Part shown: in pieces, positions 1 through 8,996 of the stretch
Numbering within the stretch: position 1 is the first letter of the stretch
How the letters are laid out: the number at the start of each line of letters is the position of its first letter
NCBI GenBank assembly: GCA_039190275.1
Contig: JBCCYF010000001.1
Coordinates: forward strand, 73,186 to 137,185
Direction of reading: 5' to 3'
From: Halovulum sp039190275
GTDB taxonomy: Bacteria > Pseudomonadota > Alphaproteobacteria > Rhodobacterales > Rhodobacteraceae
DNA length: 64,000 nucleotides
Notes under the pieces: generated by a model
Databases searched by the model: none
What the model saw: the letters and a program-made list of their open reading frames with translations, nothing else
Told to the model about the DNA's origin: nothing
Position numbers and translations under genes: made by a program

Positions 1-1
1 C

Positions 2-757
2 GGGTATTTCCTGAACTCGGTTGACCTTGAGTTGGGTCCGGACGGGGTTCAGCAGGTGCCCGAGAACGTGCAGGTCTATGTCAAACTGTTCCAGCGAACG
101 CTGTTTTTGTCGCTGGTGATCACGTTCAGCTGTATCCTGCTGGGCTATCCCGTCGCCTGGCTGTTGGCCAACCTGCCGATGCGCACCGCGAACCTGCTTA
201 TGATCCTGGTCTTGCTTCCTTTCTGGACTTCCCTTCTGGTGCGGACCTCGGCCTGGAAGGTGATGCTGCAGCAACAGGGGGTGATCAACGACACGCTGGT
301 GTGGTTGGGTCTGGTCAATGATGCGGGCCGTCTGGTGATGATCAACAACCAATTCGGCACGATTGTCGCAATGACCCACATCCTTCTGCCGTTTATGATC
401 CTGCCGCTGTACTCTGTGATGCAGACCATACCGCCCAGCTATCTGCGCGCGGCAAAATCGCTGGGTGCTACCAATTGGACGGCCTTCTGGCGGGTCTACT
501 TTCCACAGTCAGTGCCGGGCATCGGCGCGGGGTCGATCCTGGTGTTTATCCTGTCCATCGGCTACTACATCACGCCCGAGATCGTGGGCGGGACCAGCGG
601 TATCTTCATCTCGAACCGGATCGCCTATCACATATCAAGTTCGCTCAACTGGGGTCTGGCGGCGGCGCTCGGCTCGATCCTTCTGGCGGCGGTTTTGCTG
701 CTGTACTACGCATATGATCGCATTGTCGGCATCGATAACGTGAAGCTGGGGGGCTGA
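2..757 (+). CDS. ABC transporter permease, PotB-like (5' end missing)
   Basis: Inner-membrane permease of a polyamine-type (spermidine/putrescine family) ABC importer. The reading frame is open to the left edge of the window, so the N-terminus lies outside; the first in-frame TTG at 32 is probably internal. About five hydrophobic segments are visible. The cytoplasmic EAA-type loop that docks the ATPase reads LRAAKSLGATNWTAFWRVYF around fragment residues 140-160. Three bases separate its stop from the next permease, so the two form the usual PotB/PotC pair. The ATPase and substrate-binding protein would be expected upstream. Family is clear; the substrate (polyamine or another small cation) cannot be read from the permease. 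Confidence 0.9.
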   Translation, partial: GYFLNSVDLELGPDGVQQVPENVQVYVKLFQRTLFLSLVITFSCILLGYPVAWLLANLPMRTANLLMILVLLPFWTSLLVRTSAWKVMLQQQGVINDTLVWLGLVNDAGRLVMINNQFGTIVAMTHILLPFMILPLYSVMQTIPPSYLRAAKSLGATNWTAFWRVYFPQSVPGIGAGSILVFILSIGYYITPEIVGGTSGIFISNRIAYHISSSLNWGLAAALGSILLAAVLLLYYAYDRIVGIDNVKLGG

Positions 758-760
758 GGT

Positions 761-1936
761 ATGGCTATCACAGCACTCAAACCGCAGGGCCCGGGCTTTG
801 TCGTCCCCATCGTGGCTGCGTTCGGCGCCTTTGCAGGTCTGTTTATCGGCACCGCATTGGGCGTGGGTCTACTGGGTGTTCTGGTCGGTGCCGTGGTAAT
901 GGGTGCCATCGCCTATGGGCTGACTACCGCGTTTCCGCAGCGGCGACAGGCGAAATGGGGACTAATCGCCGTTTTTGCAATCCTTGGTCTGCTGCTGGCA
1001 GGCCTGCCTGCAGCGCTGGTCGGCGGACTGGCGGGCTGGTTTTTCGGATGGCTGGTATTTTGGCTGGCCGACGGCACATATCGGGCCGGTGTCGCGCCCT
1101 ATGCGACCCCCATGCAGGTCCTGTGGCACCATGGGTTTCGGGTGATATGCGGATTGATTTTCTTCTTCCTAATCGCGCCTATCGTTGTGGTCATGCCATT
1201 AAGCTTCAACGCTGAGAACTTTTTTACGTTTACGCCGGCGATGCTGGCATTCGATCCGGCGGGATATTCGCTAAAGCATTATGAGGACTTCTTCACCAAT
1301 TCGGACTGGCAGAACGCCCTCTGGAATTCGTTGCGTATCGCGCCGGTTGCGACGCTGCTGTCGGTCAGCTTTGGCACGCTGGCTGCGATTGGCCTGAGCC
1401 AGGATCATGTGCCCTTCCGGCGGGCGATCATGGCGGTTCTGATTTCGCCAATGATCGTGCCGCTGATTATTTCCGCGGCGGGGATGTACTTCTTCTACTC
1501 GCGGATCGGCCTGCAGGGCACCTATATCGGCGTTGTCTTGGCCCATGCCGCACTTGGCATCCCATTCGTCATCATCACCGTGACAGCGACACTGGTCGGG
1601 TTTGATCGCTCGCTGACCCGTGCTGCGGCAAACATGGGGGCGGACCCTGTGACCACGTTCTTTAAAGTGCAGATGCCGTTGATCCTGCCTGGTGTGATCT
1701 CTGGCGGGTTGTTCGCATTCATTACGTCGTTTGACGAGGTGGTCGTGGTCCTCTTTGTTGGATCAGCGGGGCAGAAAACGCTGCCGTGGCAGATGTTCAC
1801 CGGGCTGCGCGAGCAGATTAGCCCGACGATCCTGGCGGTCGCGACGATCCTGGTGGTGCTGTCAATCGCCCTGCTGACGACGGTTGAAATCCTCAGGCGA
1901 CGCTCGGAACGGCTGCGGGGGATGTCGCCGGGCTAG
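761..1936 (+). CDS. ABC transporter permease, PotC-like, with extended N-terminus
   Basis: Second permease of the polyamine-type importer, directly after the PotB-like gene. The C-terminal 260 residues are a normal PotC-type permease with the EAA loop LTRAAANMGADPVTTFFKVQ. The protein has 391 residues, against roughly 260-280 for the family. The extra 110 N-terminal residues are Gly/Ala-rich and form about three additional hydrophobic segments. The ATG at 761 is the only reasonable start near the upstream stop, so the extension is probably real. What the extra segments do is unknown. No transport gene follows, so this is likely the last gene of the operon. Confidence 0.9.
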   Translation: MAITALKPQGPGFVVPIVAAFGAFAGLFIGTALGVGLLGVLVGAVVMGAIAYGLTTAFPQRRQAKWGLIAVFAILGLLLAGLPAALVGGLAGWFFGWLVFWLADGTYRAGVAPYATPMQVLWHHGFRVICGLIFFFLIAPIVVVMPLSFNAENFFTFTPAMLAFDPAGYSLKHYEDFFTNSDWQNALWNSLRIAPVATLLSVSFGTLAAIGLSQDHVPFRRAIMAVLISPMIVPLIISAAGMYFFYSRIGLQGTYIGVVLAHAALGIPFVIITVTATLVGFDRSLTRAAANMGADPVTTFFKVQMPLILPGVISGGLFAFITSFDEVVVVLFVGSAGQKTLPWQMFTGLREQISPTILAVATILVVLSIALLTTVEILRRRSERLRGMSPG

Positions 1937-2022
1937 GGGTGCATCTGTCACGCAAAGGGTGATGTATGGCAGTCCATGGCCATCACCGCTCAGCAGGATG
2001 GTGAGCAATCGGACCTCCGCAG

Positions 2023-2406
2023 ATGTACCGAGACGACAGTTTTCATACCTTGAGCGCGACAGGTCAGGCGGGTGTACTGGCCATTACCGTTGCAATGGGG
2101 CTGGTCTTGGCATGGCTGACATTTCGCTGCACCCGGGGAAAGCGATTCCTTGCCAGAATTGCAGTGGCCGCGCTTCTCTTTATCGGCTTTGTCTCGTTGT
2201 CCCCGCAGATCTACTACTCCTTTTACAGGGTACTGTTTGACGGTCTGCCCACACAATGGGTGACGCGCTGGCCTGATCCGGCGCTGTTGCTGCGACTGGT
2301 CACGTTTCAGGATCAGGCCACGTTGTCTGACCATGGTAAGGGGGCACTGTTCTGGTTGCTGATCGCGATCGCCCTGCTGGGTGGACGGCGGCGGTCCTGC
2401 ACATGA
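2023..2406 (+). CDS. small hypothetical membrane protein
   Basis: 127-residue protein that I do not recognise. It has hydrophobic segments near residues 18-33, 45-60 and 107-120, and a short basic C-terminus. Its stop overlaps the start of the next gene by four bases (ATGA at 2403-2406), which supports it being real and co-translated with that gene. It lies 86 bp after the PotC-like permease. The start at 2023 has only a weak Shine-Dalgarno sequence, so translation is not certain. No function is proposed. Confidence 0.5.
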   Translation: MYRDDSFHTLSATGQAGVLAITVAMGLVLAWLTFRCTRGKRFLARIAVAALLFIGFVSLSPQIYYSFYRVLFDGLPTQWVTRWPDPALLLRLVTFQDQATLSDHGKGALFWLLIAIALLGGRRRSCT

Positions 2407-3314
2407 CCCGGACGCTTCGCGTGCATGTTACGGAAACGGGTCGGCGCGAAAAGCGTGGTCCCCGGGCGGATATCGATGCGTTCCTGAACGCAGCGCTGCA
2501 GCCCCATGGTTTTCGTCTGGAGTTTTGGCGGAACCAACCCACGGCACGGCTGATCTCGGAATTAATGCCGGGCTACAGTCTGTTTCTGATGAAAGATCCG
2601 CGCACCCGTTCGGCACTGACCCTGCGCCGCGGGTATCTGCGCAAGACCTGGCGGCTGGAGCGGAGCAATGATCGTGACGACTGGACCGTGACCGGCCAGC
2701 GCTACGATCCAAATGCTGTCGACGCGGATGCCGCGCGCCAGTGGATCAAGCAGATCCGACACCGCCACGGCATTCACCTGGCAGGCGCCTCGGCAAGCCC
2801 AGGATACGTGTTGGTGCCACTCCAGGGCAAGCTCCTGTCGCACAGGGACTTTCAATTCAAAAGCCCGGTCGAAATGATCGAAGACGCGCAGAGATACGAG
2901 GTTGAGCGGGACATTTGCCTGACCCTGCACCCCGGAGAGACGTACAGCCGCGAAGAACTGGCAGCCATACACCGGCTTGCGCAGCATCCCCGCACCTCCA
3001 TCCTGCAGGGCATACCCATGCACAAGGCTATTGCCGGTGCGGACTATCTGGTGAGCCAGAACTCCAGCGTCGCCTATTGGGGTCTTGTGCATCGCAAGCC
3101 CGCGATCCTTTACGCGGCGGCGGACTTTCACCACATTTGCCAAAGCATCAGCCGCACCACACCGTCTGACGCTTTTCGAAAGGCTCCAGACACGCGACCG
3201 GGGTACGCAAAATACCTCTACTGGCATTCATTGAATGCGCTCATCGACATCTCAGGTGCAAATGCCGCCGCGCAGCTTGTTGCGCGATTACGATTTATGG
3301 GCTGGAGTGTCTGA
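2403..3314 (+). CDS. hypothetical protein, possibly related to capsule/glycan transferases
   Basis: 303-residue soluble protein without a signal peptide. The region from residue 125 onward has the feel of KpsS/KpsC-type capsule proteins: a stretch beginning YVLVPLQGKLL, then LTLHPGE, then a GADYLVSQNSSVAYWGLVHR segment like the sugar-nucleotide site of B-fold glycosyltransferases. This is a weak resemblance, not an identification. It is translationally coupled to the small membrane protein before it. The gene is followed by a 219-bp intergenic region holding a MITE-like repeat and then convergent infB. Confidence 0.6.
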   Translation: MTRTLRVHVTETGRREKRGPRADIDAFLNAALQPHGFRLEFWRNQPTARLISELMPGYSLFLMKDPRTRSALTLRRGYLRKTWRLERSNDRDDWTVTGQRYDPNAVDADAARQWIKQIRHRHGIHLAGASASPGYVLVPLQGKLLSHRDFQFKSPVEMIEDAQRYEVERDICLTLHPGETYSREELAAIHRLAQHPRTSILQGIPMHKAIAGADYLVSQNSSVAYWGLVHRKPAILYAAADFHHICQSISRTTPSDAFRKAPDTRPGYAKYLYWHSLNALIDISGANAAAQLVARLRFMGWSV

Positions 3315-3434
3315 CCCGCAAAGCGGTCGGCATATCCTGTACCGCGGCAACGGCTGGCTGGAAGGCGCGCGCCCAAAAGTTCGCGCGCCGCCTTTGCCAA
3401 GCTGCTGTGGTTAATCGGGTCTCCGGCGACCTAT

Positions 3435-3533
3435 AGCGTTTGACGAAATACCTGAAGCATCATGCATCATCTAACGCGTTGAAATCTTTGATTTCAGGCA
3501 GCGTCAGGTGATTCAGGCTTTTCGCATAACGCT
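3435..3533 (-). repeat. 99-bp MITE-like intergenic repeat, copy 1
   Basis: The element has imperfect 14-bp terminal inverted repeats: read on the minus strand it starts AGCGTTATGCGAAA and ends with the complement of AGCGTTTGACGAAA. It also contains the internal palindrome TGAAATCAAAGATTTCA. A second copy of the same length lies at 12702-12800 in the opposite orientation; about 85 of 99 positions match by hand alignment. This copy begins at the base after the infB stop codon, so it would be transcribed as part of the infB 3' end. No clear target-site duplication is visible. Confidence 0.75.
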
Positions 3534-6026
3534 CTAGAGTGTCCGTTCGATCTCTTCGGTCTCAAAGATCTCGATCACATCGCCCTCGCGGATGTCCTCG
3601 TAGTTTTCGAAGGCCATACCGCATTCCTGACCGCCCTGGACTTCTTTGACCTCGTCCTTAAAGCGCTTGAGCGTTTTGAGCTTGCCTTCGTGGATCACCA
3701 CGTTGTCGCGCAGGAGCCGGACCCCGGCCGAGCGGCGGGCGACACCTTCGGTGACTTCGCACCCGGCCACTTTGCCAACCCCGGACACCTTAAAGACTTC
3801 CTTGATTGTGGCATAGCCGATGAAGTTCTCCTTGATCTCGGCGGACAGCAGACCCGATGCGGCGGATTTGATGTCATCGACCAGATCGTAGATGATCGAG
3901 TAATAGCGGATCTCGACGCTCTTCTGGTTCGCACTCTCGCGCGCAGGCGCGTTGGCGCGGACGTTGAAACCGATAATCGGCGCACCACTGGCTTCGGCCA
4001 GCGTTACGTCGCTTTCGGTGATCGCACCCACACCGGAATGCAGGACCCTTACGCGCACCTCTTCGTTGCCGACCTTTTCCATCGCCTGCACAATCGCTTC
4101 GGCCGAACCCTGCACATCGGCTTTCACCAGAATGGGGAGTTCGGTGACGTTTTCGTCTTCCTTCTTCTGCGCAAGCAGCTGATCCAGCGTGGTGGCCGCA
4201 CCGGCTGCGGCACGCTTGTCCTTGGCAGCCTGTGCACGGTAGTCGGCAATTTCACGGGCTTTGGCCTCATCCGGAACGACGTTCAACACGTCACCGGCTT
4301 CCGGCGTCCCATTCAGGCCCAAAACCTCGACCGGGACCGATGGCCCGGCCTCGTTTACCCTTTCACCCTGGTCATTGACCAGCGCACGGACCTTGCCCCA
4401 TTGCTCGCCAACGACGAAGATGTCGCCACGCTTGAGCGTTCCTTTCTGGATCAGCACGGTCGCCACAGGGCCTCGGCCGACATCCAGCTGCGCCTCAATC
4501 ACCGCGCCCTCAGCTGGGCGGTCAGGGTTCGCACCCAGTTCAAGAAGCTCGGACTGCAGCGCGATATTCTCAAGAAGCGTGTCCAGACCCTGGCCCGATA
4601 TCGCCGAAACCTCGACATCGAGCACGTCTCCCGACATACCTTCCACGATAACCTCGTGCTGGAGGAGTTCGGTCCGCACCTTGTTCGGGTCAGCGCCCTC
4701 TTTGTCGATTTTGTTGATGGCCACGATCATCGGAACTTCCGCCGCTTTCGCATGCGCAATTGCTTCGATTGTCTGCGGCATCACACTGTCATCGGCGGCG
4801 ACGACAAGAACCACGATATCGGTCACTTGCGCGCCGCGCGCCCGCATCGATGTAAAGGCCGCGTGGCCTGGTGTGTCCAGGAATGTCAGAAGCGTGCCAC
4901 CATCTGTGGTGATCTGATAGGCGCCGATATGCTGGGTGATGCCGCCCGCTTCGCCCGAGACAACATTGGTCTTGCGAATTGCGTCCAGCAGTGAGGTTTT
5001 ACCATGGTCAACGTGGCCCATGATGGTGATCACGGGTGCGCGCGGCAGCAAGGTGCCTTCCTCATCTTCGGTGCTGACGATAACATCCTCAACGTCTGCA
5101 TCCGAAACGCGGACGGACTTATGGCCAAATTCCTCGACGATCAGCTCGGCCGTATCGGCGTCGATGGTCTGGTTCTGTGTCGCCATGATCCCATTCTGCA
5201 TCAGCGATTTGACCACAGCTGCGACCCGTTCGGCCATTCGGTTGGCCAACTCACTGACCATGATCGCTTCGGGGATCTTGACTTCGCGCACGACTTTCTC
5301 GCGCGGCTCGTTCGAGCCCATCAACTTGCGCTTTTCCCGCTCCTGCCGGCGCTTCATGGCGGCCATTGATCGCTGGCGGCCGCCTTCGCCGGTGGCTTGG
5401 GTGATGGTTAGCTTGCCTGAGCGGCGGCGGTCATCGCCACCTTTGCCGCGATTTTGGCGAGGTTCTTCGGCGCGCTTTTCAGGGCGGCTCGTCTTCGGCG
5501 CGACCTTACCGGCTTCCGCGCGCGAGGCGGCGGCCTGCGCGGCGGCGGGGTCGGTTTCGACTGCAGTTGCTTCGGCCGGCTTGGCCTTAGGCGCCGCGGC
5601 AGATTTAGCCTTCGCAGCTTCGGCCCGCTCCTTTTCTTCGGCTTCGCGGCGCTGGCGGGCAATCTCGGCTTCGCGCTCCTCGCGCTCGGCCTTTTCCTTT
5701 GCGGCGCGCAGTTCTGCCATTTCCTGCTTGCGGGCTTCCTCCTCGGCCTGAAGCCGGGCGTCGCGGTCGGCTTTTTGTGACTGCGCGGCCTGCACAGCCT
5801 TCAGCCTCCGGTCACGCTCGGTATCTGACAGGCTGCGCTGAGCTGCCTGGCTACCGGCGCCCGCAGCACCGCCTTTCGTTACGATCGTGCGCTTTTTCTT
5901 ACGCTCCACGGTCACCGATTTGGTCCGTCCGTGCGAGAAACTCTGCCGCACGTGGCTGGTCTCGGTGCCGCCGCCGCGCAGCCCGAGCGTCTTGCCTTTG
6001 TCCGTGGTGTCCTTCGTATCGCTCAT
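3534..6026 (-). CDS. infB: translation initiation factor IF-2
   Basis: GTPase that brings initiator tRNA to the 30S subunit. The protein has about 830 residues. The N-terminal third is a charged, Lys/Glu/Ala-rich low-complexity region. The G domain begins near residue 335 with G1 GHVDHGKT, followed by DTPGH, NKID and SAISGQG, and then the usual domains II to IV. I chose the ATG at 6026 (product starting MSDTKDTTDKGKTLGLRGG) because this matches the family N-terminus and has GGAAAGG upstream; the frame extends 15 codons further to 6071. It is the last gene of the rimP-nusA-ylxR-infB operon. Confidence 0.97.
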   Translation of the reverse strand: MSDTKDTTDKGKTLGLRGGGTETSHVRQSFSHGRTKSVTVERKKKRTIVTKGGAAGAGSQAAQRSLSDTERDRRLKAVQAAQSQKADRDARLQAEEEARKQEMAELRAAKEKAEREEREAEIARQRREAEEKERAEAAKAKSAAAPKAKPAEATAVETDPAAAQAAASRAEAGKVAPKTSRPEKRAEEPRQNRGKGGDDRRRSGKLTITQATGEGGRQRSMAAMKRRQEREKRKLMGSNEPREKVVREVKIPEAIMVSELANRMAERVAAVVKSLMQNGIMATQNQTIDADTAELIVEEFGHKSVRVSDADVEDVIVSTEDEEGTLLPRAPVITIMGHVDHGKTSLLDAIRKTNVVSGEAGGITQHIGAYQITTDGGTLLTFLDTPGHAAFTSMRARGAQVTDIVVLVVAADDSVMPQTIEAIAHAKAAEVPMIVAINKIDKEGADPNKVRTELLQHEVIVEGMSGDVLDVEVSAISGQGLDTLLENIALQSELLELGANPDRPAEGAVIEAQLDVGRGPVATVLIQKGTLKRGDIFVVGEQWGKVRALVNDQGERVNEAGPSVPVEVLGLNGTPEAGDVLNVVPDEAKAREIADYRAQAAKDKRAAAGAATTLDQLLAQKKEDENVTELPILVKADVQGSAEAIVQAMEKVGNEEVRVRVLHSGVGAITESDVTLAEASGAPIIGFNVRANAPARESANQKSVEIRYYSIIYDLVDDIKSAASGLLSAEIKENFIGYATIKEVFKVSGVGKVAGCEVTEGVARRSAGVRLLRDNVVIHEGKLKTLKRFKDEVKEVQGGQECGMAFENYEDIREGDVIEIFETEEIERTL

Positions 6027-6081
6027 TCGTTCCAAAAACCTTTCCCGCGAGGCCATCCCCGCATCGTCCAAACTGATGGTA

Positions 6082-6681
6082 TCAGTCCTGATTTCGTCTC
6101 ATCCCAGCCAGTCGCGCCGACTCATACCTGACACGGTCCCCGAGTCCACCGGAAATCAGCGCCGCATGTATCACACGATCCCGCCCGAAAGCCAAACCCA
6201 ATTCCGCAGCAGAAAGGTGCGAAAAGCTTGTGTTTTGCCCTTCCGGCGGCTTCAGACGCGCCTTTTCGCGTGCGGACCCGTCTGAGGCCTGCAACAAGCA
6301 GACCACATGCCCGTTTAGCAGACCTGCCTTTACCTTTTCAAATCCATTCATCGCCTTGCCAGCCTTCCTGGCCAGCGAAATCATCTTTATCAGCCGATCG
6401 GCCAAAAGGCCTTCAACCTGATCGGCAAGCGCGGGGTCCGCCGTTACGCCTTGGCGCGCCGCCCGAGAGAACAGCCCCTTCCGTGCCGCTTTCTCAACCG
6501 CTGCGTGGTCTGCGGTCACCCATATCCCCCGTCCAGGCAGCTTGCCTGCCAGATCGGGCACAACCTGCGCGTCCGGGCCGATCACAAAACGGATCAGGTT
6601 CTCTGCTGGGCCGGACGCTCCGGTTGCGATACAACGACGCTCTGGGCCGTCGCGGTCCTTCTGTTTGTGGCCCCGGGTCAT
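6082..6681 (-). CDS. RNA-binding protein, YlxR (DUF448) plus L7Ae domains
   Basis: 199-residue fusion found between nusA and infB in alphaproteobacteria. Residues 10-90 are a YlxR domain (PERRCIATG, then KLPGRGIWV). Residues 100-190 are an L7Ae/L30e-like RNA-binding domain (LIKMISLARKAGKAMNGFEK). In other bacteria the two domains are usually separate genes. Its job is probably with the ribosome or NusA-containing transcription complexes; the exact role is unknown. The start at 6681 is taken because the YlxR domain begins there; the open frame continues upstream into nusA. It lies 25 bp after nusA and 55 bp before infB. Confidence 0.92.
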   Translation of the reverse strand: MTRGHKQKDRDGPERRCIATGASGPAENLIRFVIGPDAQVVPDLAGKLPGRGIWVTADHAAVEKAARKGLFSRAARQGVTADPALADQVEGLLADRLIKMISLARKAGKAMNGFEKVKAGLLNGHVVCLLQASDGSAREKARLKPPEGQNTSFSHLSAAELGLAFGRDRVIHAALISGGLGDRVRYESARLAGMRRNQD

Positions 6682-6706
6682 GATCAAGCACCCTTTGGCC
6701 TGTTCC

Positions 6707-8347
6707 TCAGGATTTCGCCTCCTCCGCGGCGCTGTCCGTGGTGGCGTCTTCGCCGGCAGTTTCCGCCGCGGCTTCAGCCGCCTGTGCAGCAAGTTCCTCC
6801 TCGGTTACCCAGCCGAGTTGCAGACGCGCGCCCATGATCAGGGACTGTGCCTCTTCGACACCCATGTCAAACTGCTCAAGCAGCCCGTCGTCTTTCACGC
6901 GTTTCCCGTCAACGGTGGTGTAGCCGCCCGCGAGTTCCCAGTCCGCGCAGCGTGCGAATTCCTCGAGGTTGAGGACACCATCTTCAGCCAATTTCTCAAT
7001 CATCTGGGGTGTCAGACCCTCATAGTCAAACAGATCCTGCTCGACACCCAAAGAGCGTGCCTTTTCGATCGCCTTTTGGTTGATCTCGTCAAGGCTTTCG
7101 CGTGCGCGGGCCTGAAGTTCCTCGGCCGTCGCTTCGTCAAAGCCTTCGATACCAAGCAGTTCCTCAACCTCGACAAAGGCCACCTCCTCGAGGGTTTCGA
7201 ACCCCTCCGAGACCAGCAGCTGTGCCACCATCTCGTCGACATTCATGGTTTCCATGAAGTTCTGAGTGCGCTCGGAGAACTCACGCTGGCGGCGTTCCGA
7301 TTCCTCGGCGTCAGTCATGATGTCGATATCAAAGCCGGTCAACTGGCTGGCAAGACGCACATTCTGGCCGCGCCGACCGATGGCCAGGCTCAGCTGATCA
7401 TCAGGGACCACAACCTCGATGCGTTCCGCGTCCTCGTCAAAGACAACCTTGCTGACCTCGGCCGGTTGCAGGGCGTTCACCAGGAATGTCGGCGCATCTT
7501 CGTTCCAGGGAATGATATCGATCTTCTCGCCCTGCAGTTCGTTCACCACGGCCTGGACGCGCGACCCGCGCATACCAACGCAGGCCCCCACAGGGTCGAT
7601 GGAATTGTCATACGAGATAACACCGATTTTCGCGCGTGACCCGGGATCGCGTGCGACGGCCTTGATATCGATGATCCCGTCATAGATCTCGGGAACTTCC
7701 ATCTTGAACAGCTCGGCCATGAATTCGGGCGCGGTGCGGCTGAGAAAGATCTGCGGCCCGCGGACTTCCGAGCGCACATCGCGGATGTAGGCGCGGATCC
7801 GGTCACCGTTGCGATAGGCTTCGCGGTTGATCAGCTGGTCCCGGCGCAGCACGGCCTCGCCCCGGCCAACGTCAACGATGATATTGCCGTACTCGGTCCG
7901 CTTGACGATCCCATTGATGATCTCGCCCACGCGGTCCTTGAATTCCTCGTACTGGCGCTCGCGTTCGGCCTCACGCACCTTTTGCATGATGACCTGTTTG
8001 GCGGACTGTGCGGCGATCCGGCCCATATCGAACTGCGGCAACTCATCGACGATCTCATCGCCGATCTTGGGGTCATCCAGATAGGCGGCCGCATCCTCGG
8101 GCAGCATCTCCTGAAACCCGTTCTCAACCTCTTCGACCACGGTGCGGACACGGGTCATTGTCAGCTCCCCGGTCTTGGGATCGATCTTGGCGCGGATGTC
8201 CAGCTCAGCACCGAACCGCGAGCGCGCGGCTTTGGCATAGCTTTCTTCCATCGCCTCTATCACAAGCTTGGGCTCGATCATTTTCTCGCGCGCCACGGCG
8301 TCAGCGATTTGCAGAAGTTCCAGCCGGTTGGCGGATGTCACACTCAT
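6707..8347 (-). CDS. nusA: transcription termination/antitermination protein NusA
   Basis: RNA polymerase-associated factor for pausing, termination and antitermination. The 546 residues show the N-terminal polymerase-binding domain, an S1 domain near residues 135-200, and two KH domains (GACVGMRGSRVQAVVNELQG and AIGRRGQNVRLASQLTG). C-terminal helix-hairpin-helix repeats are followed by an Ala/Glu-rich tail. It overlaps rimP by four bases (ATGA, 8344-8347), so the two are translationally coupled. The order rimP-nusA-ylxR-infB is the conserved one. Confidence 0.97.
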   Translation of the reverse strand: MSVTSANRLELLQIADAVAREKMIEPKLVIEAMEESYAKAARSRFGAELDIRAKIDPKTGELTMTRVRTVVEEVENGFQEMLPEDAAAYLDDPKIGDEIVDELPQFDMGRIAAQSAKQVIMQKVREAERERQYEEFKDRVGEIINGIVKRTEYGNIIVDVGRGEAVLRRDQLINREAYRNGDRIRAYIRDVRSEVRGPQIFLSRTAPEFMAELFKMEVPEIYDGIIDIKAVARDPGSRAKIGVISYDNSIDPVGACVGMRGSRVQAVVNELQGEKIDIIPWNEDAPTFLVNALQPAEVSKVVFDEDAERIEVVVPDDQLSLAIGRRGQNVRLASQLTGFDIDIMTDAEESERRQREFSERTQNFMETMNVDEMVAQLLVSEGFETLEEVAFVEVEELLGIEGFDEATAEELQARARESLDEINQKAIEKARSLGVEQDLFDYEGLTPQMIEKLAEDGVLNLEEFARCADWELAGGYTTVDGKRVKDDGLLEQFDMGVEEAQSLIMGARLQLGWVTEEELAAQAAEAAAETAGEDATTDSAAEEAKS

Positions 8348-8904
8348 GTCGCGTCCTCTTCCTCGATCTCGTCGAATTTGTCCGGGTCGAACCCGCTGTC
8401 TTTCTTCGCTTTCAGACTTTCGGTAATCAGCTCATCCGTCAGGACCAGTTTGGCATCGGCAAGCCAGTCAAACTGCAGTCCGATAATCCCTTCCCTGACC
8501 TCGATCAGGACCTCTCCATCCTGAACACCCCGAAGCTGGCCGGTGAACTTCTTGCGACCTGCGATCAGATCCTCGGTTTGCAGGCGCACCTCATAGCCGT
8601 CGAACGCCTCGAAGTCCTTGAGCCGGGTCAGGGGGCGGTCGATACCGGGCGACGAGACTTCAAGCGCATACTCGCCCTCGATCGGATCCTCGACATCCAG
8701 ATGCGCGCTCACAGCACGGCTGATCTTGGCGCAATCATCCACTTCGATACGGCCTTCGGGCGTGTCCGCCATGATCTGCAGGCGCGGGGTTTTGCCCCCC
8801 ATAAATCGAAGACGCACAAGCTCGTAGCCCAGGGACTCGATAACCGGTTGCACGATAGCAGCCAGTCTGCGGTCCATTTGCGCCTTTGCTATCAGGTCTG
8901 CCAT
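8344..8904 (-). CDS. rimP: ribosome maturation factor RimP
   Basis: RimP assists 30S subunit maturation. The 186-residue product has the typical N-terminal domain (VIESLGYELVRLRFMGG) and the segment EVSSPGIDRPLTRLKDFE followed by the C-terminal SH3-like domain. The ATG at 8904 is preferred because GAGGA sits five bases upstream; an in-frame GTG at 8919 would place the start inside the leader terminator. First gene of the rimP-nusA-ylxR-infB operon. A terminator hairpin ends about 15 bases before this start, which suggests attenuation. Confidence 0.93.
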   Translation of the reverse strand: MADLIAKAQMDRRLAAIVQPVIESLGYELVRLRFMGGKTPRLQIMADTPEGRIEVDDCAKISRAVSAHLDVEDPIEGEYALEVSSPGIDRPLTRLKDFEAFDGYEVRLQTEDLIAGRKKFTGQLRGVQDGEVLIEVREGIIGLQFDWLADAKLVLTDELITESLKAKKDSGFDPDKFDEIEEEDAT

Positions 8905-8918
8905 CCGGTCCTCAGGCA

Positions 8919-8943
8919 CAAAAAAACGGGCCAGCGGCCCGTT
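8919..8943 (-). terminator. Rho-independent terminator/attenuator in the rimP leader
   Basis: On the minus strand an eight-base stem, AACGGGCC with GGCCCGTT, encloses a three-base loop and is followed by seven U residues. It lies between the nucleoside hydrolase gene and rimP and ends about 15 bases before the rimP ATG. That leaves no room for a promoter after it, so transcripts of the rimP operon must read through it. This fits an attenuator, perhaps responding to NusA or translation state; the regulatory role is inferred. Confidence 0.75.
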
Positions 8944-8996
8944 ACCAAACTCGGTGGTTGACCGGGTGTGGACCCCAATCTTCCGCTGTTGTGTCG

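Noticed and set aside
3690..4994. 434-residue plus-strand open frame
   Set aside because: It runs antisense to the middle of infB, whose GTPase motifs are all present on the minus strand; a shadow of GC-rich codon use.
6542..7639. 365-residue plus-strand open frame
   Set aside because: Antisense to nusA and the YlxR/L7Ae gene, no recognisable motif.
8008..8961. 317-residue plus-strand open frame
   Set aside because: Antisense to rimP and the nusA start, and it crosses the leader terminator.
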